Source: JAKVCB01 sp965243695 (GTDB lineage Bacteria > Planctomycetota > Planctomycetia > Pirellulales > Lacipirellulaceae). Taken from it: DNA of 64,000 bases. A program made the position numbers and the translations under genes. Below, in pieces: positions 36,885 to 46,635 of the stretch (its first letter is position 1; the number at the start of each line of letters is the position of its first letter). The DNA is taken from assembly GCA_965243695.1 (NCBI GenBank), contig CBDEWC010000007.1, positions 62,001-126,000 on the forward strand. Direction: 5' to 3'. The notes below the pieces were generated by a model, which was given only the letters and a program-made list of their open reading frames with translations, was not told the DNA's origin and made no database searches.

Positions 36885-37145
36885 CCGTTGACACCACTTA
36901 TTGGTCACAATTAGAATTTTGGCGAAAAGGACCTTTCTTACGTACTCCCGGGCCCAGCCGTAACCGAGGCTCCTGAAATGGGATGTTTCGACAACCAACG
37001 CCTGTTGGCCGCCAGCACACTGACAACGGCCGAAACCACCAACACCTCTCCCTCTGCTCCTCGTGTCAAGGAATCCTACCAGCAAACAGCCTGACCACCG
37101 ATTTCTGGTTCATCCCCTGTTGCCGTTCACCCACACCGCAACTCC

Positions 37146-37193
37146 ATGTCTACAACCACACAAAATCCCATGTCTACAACCACACAAAGCATT
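37146..37193 (+). repeat. 24-bp tandem duplication of the transketolase start
   Basis: The first 19 bases of each unit, ATGTCTACAACCACACAAA, are identical at 37146-37164 and 37170-37188. The period of 24 keeps the frame and duplicates the start codon. Confidence 0.9.
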
Positions 37194-39221
37194 GAGCAAC
37201 TGGCCATCAACACCATCCGCACCCTTTCGATGGATGCGGTCCAGGCGGCGAATTCAGGACATCCCGGTACGCCGATGGCCCTGGCGCCGGTAGCCCACGA
37301 ACTCTGGACGGGACAACTTCGCTACGATCCCGATTGTCCAGACTGGCCTAATCGAGATCGCTTTGTGCTTTCGTGCGGCCATGCTTCGATGTTGCTCTAT
37401 TCGTTGATTCATTTATCCGGAATCTCCGAAGTCGATGCCGATGGCAACCTAACGGGCCAACCCTCGCTTTCGCTCGAAGACCTGGAGAACTTTCGCCAGT
37501 GGAAAAGCCGCACGCCGGGACACCCGGAATTTGGCCATACCACGGGTGTTGAAACGACGACCGGCCCACTCGGACAAGGATGTGGCAACAGCGTTGGCAT
37601 GGCCATTGCTCGCCAATGGCTTGCCAGCCGTTACAACCGCCCAAATTTCGAGCTTTTCAATTTCAACGTCTGGGTCCAGTGCAGTGATGGCGATCTCATG
37701 GAAGGCCTCTCCTCGGAAGCCGCCTCGCTGGCAGGCCACCTTAAGCTTTCGAACCTCTGCTGGATTTATGACAGCAATCGAATCACGATCGAAGGTAAAA
37801 CCGATCTTGCCTTTAGCGAAGACGTAGCAACTCGATTTCGCGGATTCGGTTGGAATGTCCTACAGGTCGACGACGCCAACGATGCCAAGGCTCTCCGCAC
37901 GGCTTTCGAGGCATTTCTCGATCAAAACGACGCCCCCACCATCATCATTGTCCACAGCACGATCGCATGGGGTGCACCCCATGCGGCCGATACCTCGGCC
38001 GCTCATGGTGCTCCGCTGGGTGAAGAAGAAATCGCACTCACCAAAGCAGCCTACGAGTGGCCCTACGACAAATTTACCGTACCCGATGGTGTCTACGAAC
38101 ATTTTTCCAACACACTCGGCACCCGAGGCTCGGCAGCGAGAGTCGATTGGCAGGCACTCTTCGAAAAATACGAAGCAGAATACCCTCAACTTGCCCAGGA
38201 AATTACACAAATTCAAAACAGGGAATTGCCAGACGGGTGGGATGCAGACCTACCGGAATTCGAGGCCGACCCGAAGGGCATCGCTTCACGCGCTTCGGGC
38301 GGAAAAGCGCTCAACGCCCTCGCAGCCCAGGTGCCATGGATGTTGGGTGGCTCGGCCGACCTGGCCCCTTCGACCAAGACACTGCTAGCCGGCGAAGAAG
38401 GCTTTGGCCCGGACAATTATGGTGCCCGGAACTTTCATTTCGGGATCCGTGAACACGCAATGACTGCTGCAGTCAATGGCATGGTACTCTGTGGACTCCG
38501 CGCCTACGGGGCAACGTTTTTCGTCTTTAGCGACTATTTGCGCCCCTCGCTGAGACTGAGTGCGTTGATGCACCTGCCTAGCCTAATCGTCTTCACGCAT
38601 GACTCCATCGGTGTTGGCGAAGACGGCCCCACGCATCAACCGGTTGAACAACTGGCGGCCTGCCGAGCCATCCCCAATTTGGTGGTGCTACGCCCCGGTG
38701 ATGCCAACGAAGTTTCCGAGGCATGGCGAGCTGCCCTCGGCCAGACGAATCGACCCGCGGCCCTGGTGCTCACCCGTCAGAACCTACCCACCCTCTGCCG
38801 AAAGAAATACGGAGCGGCAAGCGGAGTCAGGCAGGGTGGATATATCGTGGCCGATTCGGATGCCCAACAGCCTGATATTATCCTGATTGCCACCGGCAGC
38901 GAACTCTCGCTGGCGGTTGAAGCTCACGAACAGTTGGTGGCCGACGGCATGCAGAGTCGTGTCGTCAGTATGCCTTCCTTCGAATTGTTTGACGAGCAAT
39001 CTCCCGAGTACCGAGAGAAGGTACTTCCTTCAGGGGTAACTGCCCGCATCGGAGTCGAAGCTGGCATTGCCCAAGGTTGGGATAAATACCTTGGCTTCGA
39101 AGGCCAATTCGTCGGTATCAATACCTTTGGCGCCTCGGCACCCTACACAGAGATTTATCGAAACCGAGGCCTCACCACCGAAACGATTGTCGGCAAAGCA
39201 AAAGAGATGCTGGCAACTTGA
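37146..39221 (+). CDS. tkt: Transketolase
   Basis: 691-residue thiamine-diphosphate enzyme that moves two-carbon units between sugar phosphates in the pentose phosphate and related pathways. Visible motifs are SGHPGTPMALAP, GHTTGVETTTGPLGQG, the ThDP/metal motif GDGDLMEG with the downstream Asn of YDSNRITIEG, and the pyrimidine-domain THDSIGVGEDGPTHQP. The family length is normal. The first eight codons are a near copy of the next eight (MSTTTQNP then MSTTTQSI), so translation may start at 37146 or at 37170; the second gives the more usual N-terminus. Confidence 0.96.
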   Translation: MSTTTQNPMSTTTQSIEQLAINTIRTLSMDAVQAANSGHPGTPMALAPVAHELWTGQLRYDPDCPDWPNRDRFVLSCGHASMLLYSLIHLSGISEVDADGNLTGQPSLSLEDLENFRQWKSRTPGHPEFGHTTGVETTTGPLGQGCGNSVGMAIARQWLASRYNRPNFELFNFNVWVQCSDGDLMEGLSSEAASLAGHLKLSNLCWIYDSNRITIEGKTDLAFSEDVATRFRGFGWNVLQVDDANDAKALRTAFEAFLDQNDAPTIIIVHSTIAWGAPHAADTSAAHGAPLGEEEIALTKAAYEWPYDKFTVPDGVYEHFSNTLGTRGSAARVDWQALFEKYEAEYPQLAQEITQIQNRELPDGWDADLPEFEADPKGIASRASGGKALNALAAQVPWMLGGSADLAPSTKTLLAGEEGFGPDNYGARNFHFGIREHAMTAAVNGMVLCGLRAYGATFFVFSDYLRPSLRLSALMHLPSLIVFTHDSIGVGEDGPTHQPVEQLAACRAIPNLVVLRPGDANEVSEAWRAALGQTNRPAALVLTRQNLPTLCRKKYGAASGVRQGGYIVADSDAQQPDIILIATGSELSLAVEAHEQLVADGMQSRVVSMPSFELFDEQSPEYREKVLPSGVTARIGVEAGIAQGWDKYLGFEGQFVGINTFGASAPYTEIYRNRGLTTETIVGKAKEMLAT

Positions 39222-39332
39222 CCTGCAGACCCAGGCCACCAACTGCGGTCCCCACGGAAACCAACAGGCAACAATCAATGGGCGGAGAGAACGTGTGACC
39301 ACCTGGGCCCTGCGCTTTCCGTCAACCCATCA

Positions 39333-41381
39333 TTAACTTGCCCAGTGCGTCTCCTCCTCTTCGGGCTCTTCTTCTGCATCAAGAGCATCCAGATGCCGGG
39401 GTGCAAAAAATCGGCCCATAATAAGCCGAACCGGCACCAGGCCAGCAATGAACAGCGGAAACATAATTCCAAAAGTGCTTACTTTAACCGCCCACAAGAC
39501 AGACAGGCACACCAGCTGGATCGCGGTAAATTTATGAATGGTCTTCCACGGCACCTGCCGAATGTAATGGGTTGAAGGATACAACGACGGGTCATGTAGC
39601 CACAGGCTGAGCCGCTCAAAAAACTGATTGCCAGCCATCGAAACAACTCCCATAAACAAAAACAATCCGTACAAAACTGCCATCGGAATCAGTTTTAAAT
39701 ACACCAGCAATAATAACGATGCACCAATTAGCAAATGAATCGCCAGCCCGGTGATACGATTCTCCTGGACATTAATAATTCGCTCCCGGGTCTGCCCGCC
39801 TGCTAACACCACCTCTTCATTCGTGGCCAGGCTACGTACGTGATTGATCGACCTGACGGTTGCAGCGACCAGCCATGGCAAACCAAACAAGGAACAAAAA
39901 CCCACTAACAGACCAACCAAGCCCAGGTCATAATGGTAAGCAGCCCCCTTCTCTAACCGATGATCAGGACTGTTCACCAACCGTGCCGTAATATTCTGGT
40001 CAAGAAAAATAAGCATCGACACAAGGATTGCCGGTCCAATCGCCGCCAACTTGACCCAGTTGGGAAGCGCAGGATCCCACGGATTAACCATCCAGGCCCG
40101 TCCGGCTGTCGTCTCAAACACATCGGGCGCCGGCAACCGGTCCAGTGAGACCTCGTGCAACTGAAACGCCAGTAAGGCCATCGCAGCAATCGCAATCGTG
40201 GGTCCAAAATCGGCAAGAAATTCACGCATTTGCGGCAACAAATATGGAGTGCGACGAAACCTGGAGAGGGCCATCGCGATCGCGAAAGTACCGAGGGCCA
40301 ACAACAGCGACAGCAAGGCTGTCGCATGCTCGCCAATGGCATCCAAGTCTTCAAAGACATGACTTAGCGACTTAACCGCTTCGTAGATGAAAATCAACGA
40401 AATAAGCGCTGAAAAAATTTCGTCGGTAAAACGCGTAAAGTAACGCATTAGACATCCTGCATCGGTAACGGCCAATCCGAGCAGCAAGACCATCGACCAG
40501 CCACCAACCCAGGCATACGTTGGCAAAAAGGGAATCTCGAAATCGGTACACATGCGATACAAAATGGCCGTAAATACCAGCAGTGGTCCAGTACCGCCCA
40601 AAATGATCAAAGGCTGCCCCGAAAAGAGCGCATAGATTACACCGCACACTGCTGAAGCGACAATCATTTCAATGGCACCGATTTGGTTATCGGTTGCTAT
40701 CGCCATGACACCACCAAAGGTTACTGCCGGCGCAAGACAGGCGAAAAACAAGAACAACGTTGAACTGACGGCCTTAAAATTCAAGCCATCACGAAAATCA
40801 GCTCCATAGTGGGGCCAACGTCGCTGCACATCCCTGAAAATTCCGCCAAACGGCCGGCCAGTATACGCAAAGGGATCTTCTGTTGGCGCATCAACCGGTT
40901 CCGACTTTTGATTGGTCCGCCGCGAGTAGGCATCCAGGGCAGAAGTCAGATCTTCGGTACTTGCAGCAGTTGCCGCGTCATACCGAAACTGATCATCCGA
41001 CATCAACCGGGCCACGTCAGTAAGCGCATCAATATGCTCGACAACGGAAGACTCCGGTCCCAACAGTACAAATACAAACCTTGTTGAAATGCCATCAGGA
41101 GCCCCCAGGTTGAGGGGACGGGCAAGCCTCAAAAAGAGAATCACTTGCTCCTGAAAACAGTCCAGATAGGCATGGGGTACCGCTACCGCATGACCAATCG
41201 CAGTCGCTCCCTCGGCTTCGCGACGCTCGAGCGCCAACACGGCCTGTTCGGCATGCTCGGGCTTAATCCTGCCCTGCTCAACAGCAAGGTTTACAGCAGC
41301 CTGAACCGTCGATGAAAAATCGTTCGCATCAAGGTCCAGTTGTACCAGATTTTGTTCAATCGATTGACGTAGAGGTAACAT
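39333..41381 (-). CDS. PTS EIIA domain fused to SLC4-type anion (bicarbonate) transporter
   Basis: 682 residues in two parts. Residues 1-150 are an EIIA domain of the fructose/nitrogen PTS type, with AIGHAVAVPHAY placing the phospho-accepting histidine at His70. From about 178 the sequence is a SLC4 (band 3/HCO3-) transporter: FGGIFRDVQRRWPHYGADF, FFACLAPAVTFGG, VCGVIYALFSGQPLIILGGTGPLLVF (abbreviated to the GQPL and GTGPLL core) and about ten or more membrane helices to the C-terminus. In eukaryotic SLC4 proteins the cytoplasmic N-terminal domain is itself EIIA-like, so the fusion mirrors that plan. It probably moves bicarbonate or chloride under control of the EIIA domain. No other PTS gene is seen nearby. 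Confidence 0.9.
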   Translation of the reverse strand: MLPLRQSIEQNLVQLDLDANDFSSTVQAAVNLAVEQGRIKPEHAEQAVLALERREAEGATAIGHAVAVPHAYLDCFQEQVILFLRLARPLNLGAPDGISTRFVFVLLGPESSVVEHIDALTDVARLMSDDQFRYDAATAASTEDLTSALDAYSRRTNQKSEPVDAPTEDPFAYTGRPFGGIFRDVQRRWPHYGADFRDGLNFKAVSSTLFLFFACLAPAVTFGGVMAIATDNQIGAIEMIVASAVCGVIYALFSGQPLIILGGTGPLLVFTAILYRMCTDFEIPFLPTYAWVGGWSMVLLLGLAVTDAGCLMRYFTRFTDEIFSALISLIFIYEAVKSLSHVFEDLDAIGEHATALLSLLLALGTFAIAMALSRFRRTPYLLPQMREFLADFGPTIAIAAMALLAFQLHEVSLDRLPAPDVFETTAGRAWMVNPWDPALPNWVKLAAIGPAILVSMLIFLDQNITARLVNSPDHRLEKGAAYHYDLGLVGLLVGFCSLFGLPWLVAATVRSINHVRSLATNEEVVLAGGQTRERIINVQENRITGLAIHLLIGASLLLLVYLKLIPMAVLYGLFLFMGVVSMAGNQFFERLSLWLHDPSLYPSTHYIRQVPWKTIHKFTAIQLVCLSVLWAVKVSTFGIMFPLFIAGLVPVRLIMGRFFAPRHLDALDAEEEPEEEETHWAS

Positions 41382-41630
41382 GCTTTGGAGTTGTTAAAAC
41401 CAAGTTGCTGGACAGCAGGAACTACAAGCCTGCCGGCCTCGTCTTCCTCAAACCACAAATTGTGCTCAATAATCCCGTTCAACCGCAATGTACACCGGGC
41501 CAAAGTTTTTTCGCACAGCCGGCAACTTGCCGGGAAGTCCTGAAATTTCCATAATAACATCGGTGCGACGAATATCGGCTTCGTCCACATTTTAATACCA
41601 CCTTGACCCCCTACTGCAATAGAGATTTTC

Positions 41631-43448
41631 ATGCAAATTCGCGTCGCCGCATGGGCCCTACTTGGATGGCTGCCACTGGGAGGGCTGATTCTTGGTTTGC
41701 CATCCCCGCTCGTCGTTGGCGCCCCCCCACCCGCAACTGGCGATTTACTCCTCTCGATTTCCTGCCCCAACCTGGCACAACTCGACGATTGCATCACCCG
41801 CCTCTCCAGGCAACTGAAAGTACCGATCCCCAGCCCCCTGCCACTGCTGACGACGATTACGGGAAGCGATAACGGAATCGATCCCGCCGGCAGTTTGTGT
41901 TTGCAATTGCTCGCTGGGCCCACCCTTTTGGCCGAACCAAGGCTTTGCTTACAACTTCCGGTCACCAGCTTTGATCGTTTCGCCACCAATTTGGGAGGCC
42001 ATCCCGGAGACAAGCTGACCACCTTGCACTTGGCGGGCCAAAAGCTTGCTGCCGCAAGACACCACGCAACGGTTTTGCTAATGGACGAAACGGACCGCCC
42101 CATCCTGCAGAAACTTATCGCCCAGAACCATTTGCCTGCCGACCAACCGGAATGGCAAACGTGGAATAAAGAGCACCACCTGGTGATCCGCCTCACCAGG
42201 GCCGGACTGCAACTGATTGCCAACCGCTCTCGGATCACGCTTGCGATCCACAACCCTGACGACGGGCCTGACGACGGGCCTGACGACGAGGCTAACTACG
42301 AGCCTGACACGATTGCCCAACCGGGCCAACGCACCGATTCCACCGACCGGCCTGCGACCCGTTGGCATCCTGTGTGGGAGATGCTCGAGGAATTCATCCA
42401 CCAATATCCGCTTGTTGAATTCATGCTGCCGCACGCCGAGTCCCTGGCACTTGGGCTGCGGATCCACAACCAGGCAGATCTGTCTGCTGAACTTCGCTTG
42501 CAGTGGCACGATGACTCCCCATTTTCCGGTATCGCGGCGAGTGACGCTTTACGTGGGGATGTGACAGATCGTTTCCAGGCAAAACCGTTTATCTTTCTTG
42601 GCGGCGGCTTGTCACAACCGGCAGTCATGGGCCCTCTGGCAAAGTCCTACGCCCTCTACCAACTCGAGAGCCTGGCGGACTACGGCAACGACAAATACCA
42701 ACAGCAGGACGCGGACAAATTCTCCCACCACGTCGAGGCCACCCTGAACGACATTCAGGCATTGTCGGTGATCCAACGAAATACCGGACAGGATGAAGGA
42801 GTGTATGGAAACACGTTCCTGTTATTGCACACCAAAAACGGAGCCCAGGTTCGCGACACCATCTCCAAGGCCCTCATGTCCTGGAATTGGTTAATGGATA
42901 ATGCCGAGGGGGACATTTGCTTGCAGTTCAACTCCACACCGATCTCGATTGCGGACAAACCGGCCACCGAATACACGGCCGATATGCTCAAGGCAGTTGA
43001 TGCGACACCTTTGCCCGAGGTCAAAGAGGCGATGCAAGCACTCTTCGGTTCCGGTGGGCTCTATCGCATCCAGCTTCTCCTGGTGAACGATCAAACCGTC
43101 TTACTGGGAAATGCCACGGTCGCCCAAACAGAACAACTCCTCACGGAACTTGGTACGGATGGACCCCGGATGCTCGAGTCGCCAGGAATGAAAGCATTGA
43201 AACAACTTTTTAAGCGCAAACCACATTTCGAGTTTTATCTCGACATCAGCGAACTGACACGGCATCAAGAACGGGCCCAAATGGCGGAACTCGGCCAAAT
43301 CCTGGGTGGTCCTCTGGTCCGTCAGTTTCCCGACACCCCCCCTGTTGGTGTTGCTCTACGATTGGACTCCGGCGAGCTCCATGCCACGCTGGCCGCCACG
43401 GGCAAAACCCTCCGCGGACTGGTCCAATACCTGCAGCGCAAACCGTAA
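41631..43448 (+). CDS. Unknown secreted protein, DUF3352-like
   Basis: 605 residues with a signal peptide (hydrophobic residues about 7-30, then VGAPPP). The body resembles planctomycete secreted proteins of about 600 residues related to DUF3352, with paired beta-alpha modules: LLSISCPNLAQLDDCI near the start and YRIQLLLVNDQTVLLGNA late. No catalytic motif is recognised. A short acidic tandem repeat (DDGPDDGPDDE) sits around residue 210. It has GAGA upstream of the ATG and no close partner gene; the neighbours face other ways or are well separated. Confidence 0.75.
   Translation: MQIRVAAWALLGWLPLGGLILGLPSPLVVGAPPPATGDLLLSISCPNLAQLDDCITRLSRQLKVPIPSPLPLLTTITGSDNGIDPAGSLCLQLLAGPTLLAEPRLCLQLPVTSFDRFATNLGGHPGDKLTTLHLAGQKLAAARHHATVLLMDETDRPILQKLIAQNHLPADQPEWQTWNKEHHLVIRLTRAGLQLIANRSRITLAIHNPDDGPDDGPDDEANYEPDTIAQPGQRTDSTDRPATRWHPVWEMLEEFIHQYPLVEFMLPHAESLALGLRIHNQADLSAELRLQWHDDSPFSGIAASDALRGDVTDRFQAKPFIFLGGGLSQPAVMGPLAKSYALYQLESLADYGNDKYQQQDADKFSHHVEATLNDIQALSVIQRNTGQDEGVYGNTFLLLHTKNGAQVRDTISKALMSWNWLMDNAEGDICLQFNSTPISIADKPATEYTADMLKAVDATPLPEVKEAMQALFGSGGLYRIQLLLVNDQTVLLGNATVAQTEQLLTELGTDGPRMLESPGMKALKQLFKRKPHFEFYLDISELTRHQERAQMAELGQILGGPLVRQFPDTPPVGVALRLDSGELHATLAATGKTLRGLVQYLQRKP
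42255..42290 (+). repeat. 12-bp in-frame repeat encoding PDDG
   Basis: CCTGACGACGGG repeats about three times in tandem inside the secreted protein gene, giving PDDGPDDGPDDE. The frame is kept. Confidence 0.75.
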
Positions 43449-43902
43449 CACTCTGCAAAGGGGACTCCAGAGAGGTCAGCCGCAACATGGAAAACCCCAG
43501 TCCGTTCAGGGGTGTTCCCCGCGCGGCTCGCTCTTGCCGCCACCAACAGCAACTTCCTGTGGCAACAGGACAACTCCCTGGCCACGGGCACCCGCTTGCC
43601 AGCTGGGGACGAAAAAACGCTCCCATAGCACACTAAAAATAAACCGCGGGACCTGGCAAAACCTGCCCCGCCTTCACCTGGACCATTAGGATCAGTCTTG
43701 CCTGCTCGGACCGAATGTTGATAATCCAGGGCCCGGTCATCGTTTTGCAAATACAAAACAAGTCGAAAACCCAATCGTGCAATCGGGATAACACTTCCAT
43801 CACCCCAACTTCAGTACTTGGTGCGATTTCTCGCCGCGAGAAACCCCAGGCCGACCACCGTGGGCCCGGCGATTCGCAACATACCAGCACAAGAGGTGCA
43901 GC
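43449..43902. other. Intergenic region before cysK
   Basis: A 454-base spacer. Minus-strand frames of 120-150 codons cross it but overlap the flanking genes and have no recognisable content. No T-box, SAM riboswitch or terminator hairpin was recognised before cysK. Confidence 0.4.
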
Positions 43903-44844
43903 ATGCCACGCAACCGAACGTACGAGAATGCAGCCCAGGCCATCGGCGATACGCCTATGATTCAACTCAACCGGATCGTTCCCCCGGAACATGCAACCGT
44001 GTTTGCCAAGTGCGAGTTCTTCCAACCACTCAACAGTGTCAAGGACCGCATCGGTACGGCCATGATCGAGGCGGGCGAACGGGATGGCAAGATCAACGCC
44101 GATACTCGGATTGTCGAGCCAACCAGCGGCAACACAGGGATTGCTCTTGCTTTCGTGTGTGCTGCCAAAGGGTACCATCTCACGCTGACGATGCCTGACT
44201 CGATGTCGGTAGAACGCCGCGCATTATTGAGAGCGATGGGATCTGAATTGGTCCTCACACCAGCTGCCAACGGCATGAAGGGGGCGATCAACAAAGCGAT
44301 CGAGCTTGTCGAAGCCGACGCCAACGCGTGGATGCCTCAACAGTTCGAAAACCCCGCCAACCCGGCCATCCATGAGGCGACGACCGGTCCAGAAATCTGG
44401 AAAGATTCTGGAGAAAACATCGATGCCATCGTCGCTGGCGTGGGTACGGGTGGAACGATTTCCGGAGTGAGCCGTTACATCAAAACGAAAAATCACAACT
44501 TTAAAGCCATTGCCGTTGAACCGAGCGACTCGCCGGTTATCTCCGGCGGAACCCCGGGCCCCCACAAGATTCAAGGAATTGGCGCCGGGTTCATCCCGAA
44601 GAACCTCGATTTATCGGTCGTCGACGAGACCGTTTCGGTCAGCAACGAAGAAGCCTTTCAGTGGGCCCGCCGCTTGGCGCGTGAAGAAGGGATCATGGCA
44701 GGAATTTCCAGCGGTGCAAATGTGTGCGCCGCAGCAAAAATCGCGGCCCGACCCGAATTTGCAGGGAAGCGAATTTGCACCATCATGTGCAGTCTTGGAG
44801 AACGCTACCTTTCGACGCCCCTGTTTGAAGGACTCACCGGATAA
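43903..44844 (+). CDS. cysK: Cysteine synthase A (O-acetylserine sulfhydrylase)
   Basis: 313-residue PLP enzyme that makes cysteine from O-acetylserine and sulfide. The PLP lysine is Lys47 in NSVKDRIG, the substrate-binding loop is PTSGNTGIAL, the phosphate loop is GVGTGGTISG, and the C-terminal ISSGANVCAA is present. Length and motifs are typical of the CysK/CysM group; CysK is favoured by the asparagine loop context. AGAGG lies seven bases before the ATG. It is followed on the same strand by lipA after 161 bases. Confidence 0.95.
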   Translation: MPRNRTYENAAQAIGDTPMIQLNRIVPPEHATVFAKCEFFQPLNSVKDRIGTAMIEAGERDGKINADTRIVEPTSGNTGIALAFVCAAKGYHLTLTMPDSMSVERRALLRAMGSELVLTPAANGMKGAINKAIELVEADANAWMPQQFENPANPAIHEATTGPEIWKDSGENIDAIVAGVGTGGTISGVSRYIKTKNHNFKAIAVEPSDSPVISGGTPGPHKIQGIGAGFIPKNLDLSVVDETVSVSNEEAFQWARRLAREEGIMAGISSGANVCAAAKIAARPEFAGKRICTIMCSLGERYLSTPLFEGLTG

Positions 44845-45005
44845 AGCCGTATCGGCGGCTGGCCGTACGAGACGGAAGCCTTCTGGCCCGCCAATCTCGC
44901 CGCCGGTGCAGCCGCGGATGAAATCTGCCTGGGCGGCACTGACCCCGCAGCCCCCTATCGCCTATAATGGGGTCAACCAAACCCTAATCCCCACCTGAGC
45001 TGCGC

Positions 45006-45962
45006 GTGTCGTTGCCAATCCTTCCCATCGTTGACCAACCCCCTGAGGAATCGGGTCCTCTCGACCAATCACAACGGCCTCGCTTGCCGGAATGGCTACG
45101 AGTAAACCTGCCCTCGGGAAATCGCCTCGCGGTCTTCAATAAGACCCAGGACGCCGTTGATTCCAATGCGCTTCACACGGTGTGCGAAGAAGCCCGCTGT
45201 CCCAACATTCATGACTGTTGGGCCCGCGGAACGGCAACCTTCATGGTTGCTGGCAGCCACTGCACACGTGGCTGCCGGTTCTGCTCGGTCGAAACGCTCA
45301 AATCGCCCGAACCCCCCGATCCATCCGAACCTTCCCAACTTGCCAACGCTGTTGAGCGGATGGGCCTTTCGCATGTCGTCATTACGGTGGTCAACCGGGA
45401 CGACTTACCTGATGGCGGCGCCAACCATTACAAGCGTTGCGTGGAGGCCGTTCATGACCGGCTGCCTGAAGTGACCATCGAACTGCTTTCCAGCGACCTC
45501 CAGGGGGACTGGGAAGCCCTGACTCACCTTCTCGAGAATAGCCCGCTTGCCGTTTTTGCCCACAACGTAGAATGTGTTCCACGATTAGACAGCCTGGTGC
45601 GCGACCCCAGGGCATCTTTCGATCTTAGCTTACGTGTTTTGAAAAAGGCCCACCAACTGCGACCCGATCTGCTGACCAAAAGCAGCGTGATGGTCGGGCT
45701 TGGTGAATCGGATGCAGAAGTCAGCGCCGCCATGCGTCAGCTTCGCGAAGCGGGTGTCGATCTAATTACACTTGGGCAATACCTGGCCCCGGGGCGGGCG
45801 GGAGAACGCTTTTTGCCCGTCGACCGCTTCGTGACGCCAAAGCAGTTTTCGACATGGTCAGAGGAAGCTCACAAGCTTGGTTTTAAGGCCGTGGCATCCG
45901 GACCACTGGTTCGCAGTTCCTTCCAGGCAGGCTCCCTGCTGGCAGAAGCACGCCAGCAGTGA
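45006..45962 (+). CDS. lipA: Lipoyl synthase
   Basis: 318-residue radical-SAM enzyme that inserts two sulfur atoms into octanoyl chains to make lipoyl cofactor. The auxiliary cluster motif CX4CX5C is Cys60, Cys65 and Cys71 (TVCEEARCPNIHDCW), and the radical-SAM CX3CX2C is Cys86, Cys90 and Cys93 (HCTRGCRFC). The C-terminal RSSFQAG carries the serine that ligates the auxiliary cluster. The start is a GTG at 45006 with only a weak ribosome site. An unusual proline-rich PEPPDPSEPS insert lies just after the SAM motif. Confidence 0.96.
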   Translation: MSLPILPIVDQPPEESGPLDQSQRPRLPEWLRVNLPSGNRLAVFNKTQDAVDSNALHTVCEEARCPNIHDCWARGTATFMVAGSHCTRGCRFCSVETLKSPEPPDPSEPSQLANAVERMGLSHVVITVVNRDDLPDGGANHYKRCVEAVHDRLPEVTIELLSSDLQGDWEALTHLLENSPLAVFAHNVECVPRLDSLVRDPRASFDLSLRVLKKAHQLRPDLLTKSSVMVGLGESDAEVSAAMRQLREAGVDLITLGQYLAPGRAGERFLPVDRFVTPKQFSTWSEEAHKLGFKAVASGPLVRSSFQAGSLLAEARQQ

Positions 45963-46035
45963 ATCGCTCCCAACGACAATCGACTCCCAGCCCTTTACAT
46001 CACCGGCGGTGGTCGACCAGGCTCGAACGCACTGG

Positions 46036-46596
46036 CTACCGGGCAGGCCGCAGGCAAAAAACATCTTCCAGTACCCACCGGGAATTGAGGAGGGCAGCGG
46101 CAAAAGGCTCGGTCTCCAGGAACCGGGACAGGACTCCAAGCGTCTGCAATGACAACCCGGCGTAACGATCTTCAGCGGTGGTGCCGGCAACCCTGCTGAA
46201 CAAGTCTGCCGCCCGTCGTGCATGTCGACCAATTCCATCACGATTTCCCTCACGGGCCTTGACCCCGGCTGCGGCCAGTTTGATCAAGCCCTTCAGAAAA
46301 TCGGCCGTGGTTCCACGGCGTCCCGCCGCATGCCACAAGGCTTCCCACGCTTCGTGCGATTCCCAATAGTAGCCGTGATTAAAAAGGTCGATTCCCCACA
46401 AGTAAGCAGCCGAATTATCCCACTGACCGGGGTCCAACAGGGCCACTTCCGTTTCCTCCTGGTCAAACAAGTGCCCTGTCGGATCTCTCAACGGGTGAGG
46501 TTCATAGCCGGACACATACGAGTAGGGAGGTAACGGTGCGGTCGTGAGCCGCGGACGGCCGGCAACCCCCTCGCCTGGGATAAATTGTGCAGACAT
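46036..46596 (-). CDS. DUF309 domain-containing protein
   Basis: 186 residues with the DUF309 signature FNHGYYWESHEAWEALWHAAG and, later, LKGLIKLAAAGVKAREGN (key residues His-Glu and Trp). The family is a small helical protein of unknown function. The frame opens with a TTG at 46635 directly after the stop of the gene upstream, but the ATG at 46596 gives a cleaner start; neither has a good ribosome site. It probably belongs to the same transcription unit as the 954-residue protein. Confidence 0.85.
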   Translation of the reverse strand: MSAQFIPGEGVAGRPRLTTAPLPPYSYVSGYEPHPLRDPTGHLFDQEETEVALLDPGQWDNSAAYLWGIDLFNHGYYWESHEAWEALWHAAGRRGTTADFLKGLIKLAAAGVKAREGNRDGIGRHARRAADLFSRVAGTTAEDRYAGLSLQTLGVLSRFLETEPFAAALLNSRWVLEDVFCLRPAR

Positions 46597-46635
46597 GACA
46601 CGCCTGGTACTGGAGTGACTCAACCCCACCGTCAA

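Noticed and set aside
41291..42253. 320-codon minus-strand frame
   Set aside because: It runs across the starts of two divergent genes that both have clear features (SLC4/EIIA fusion and signal peptide protein).
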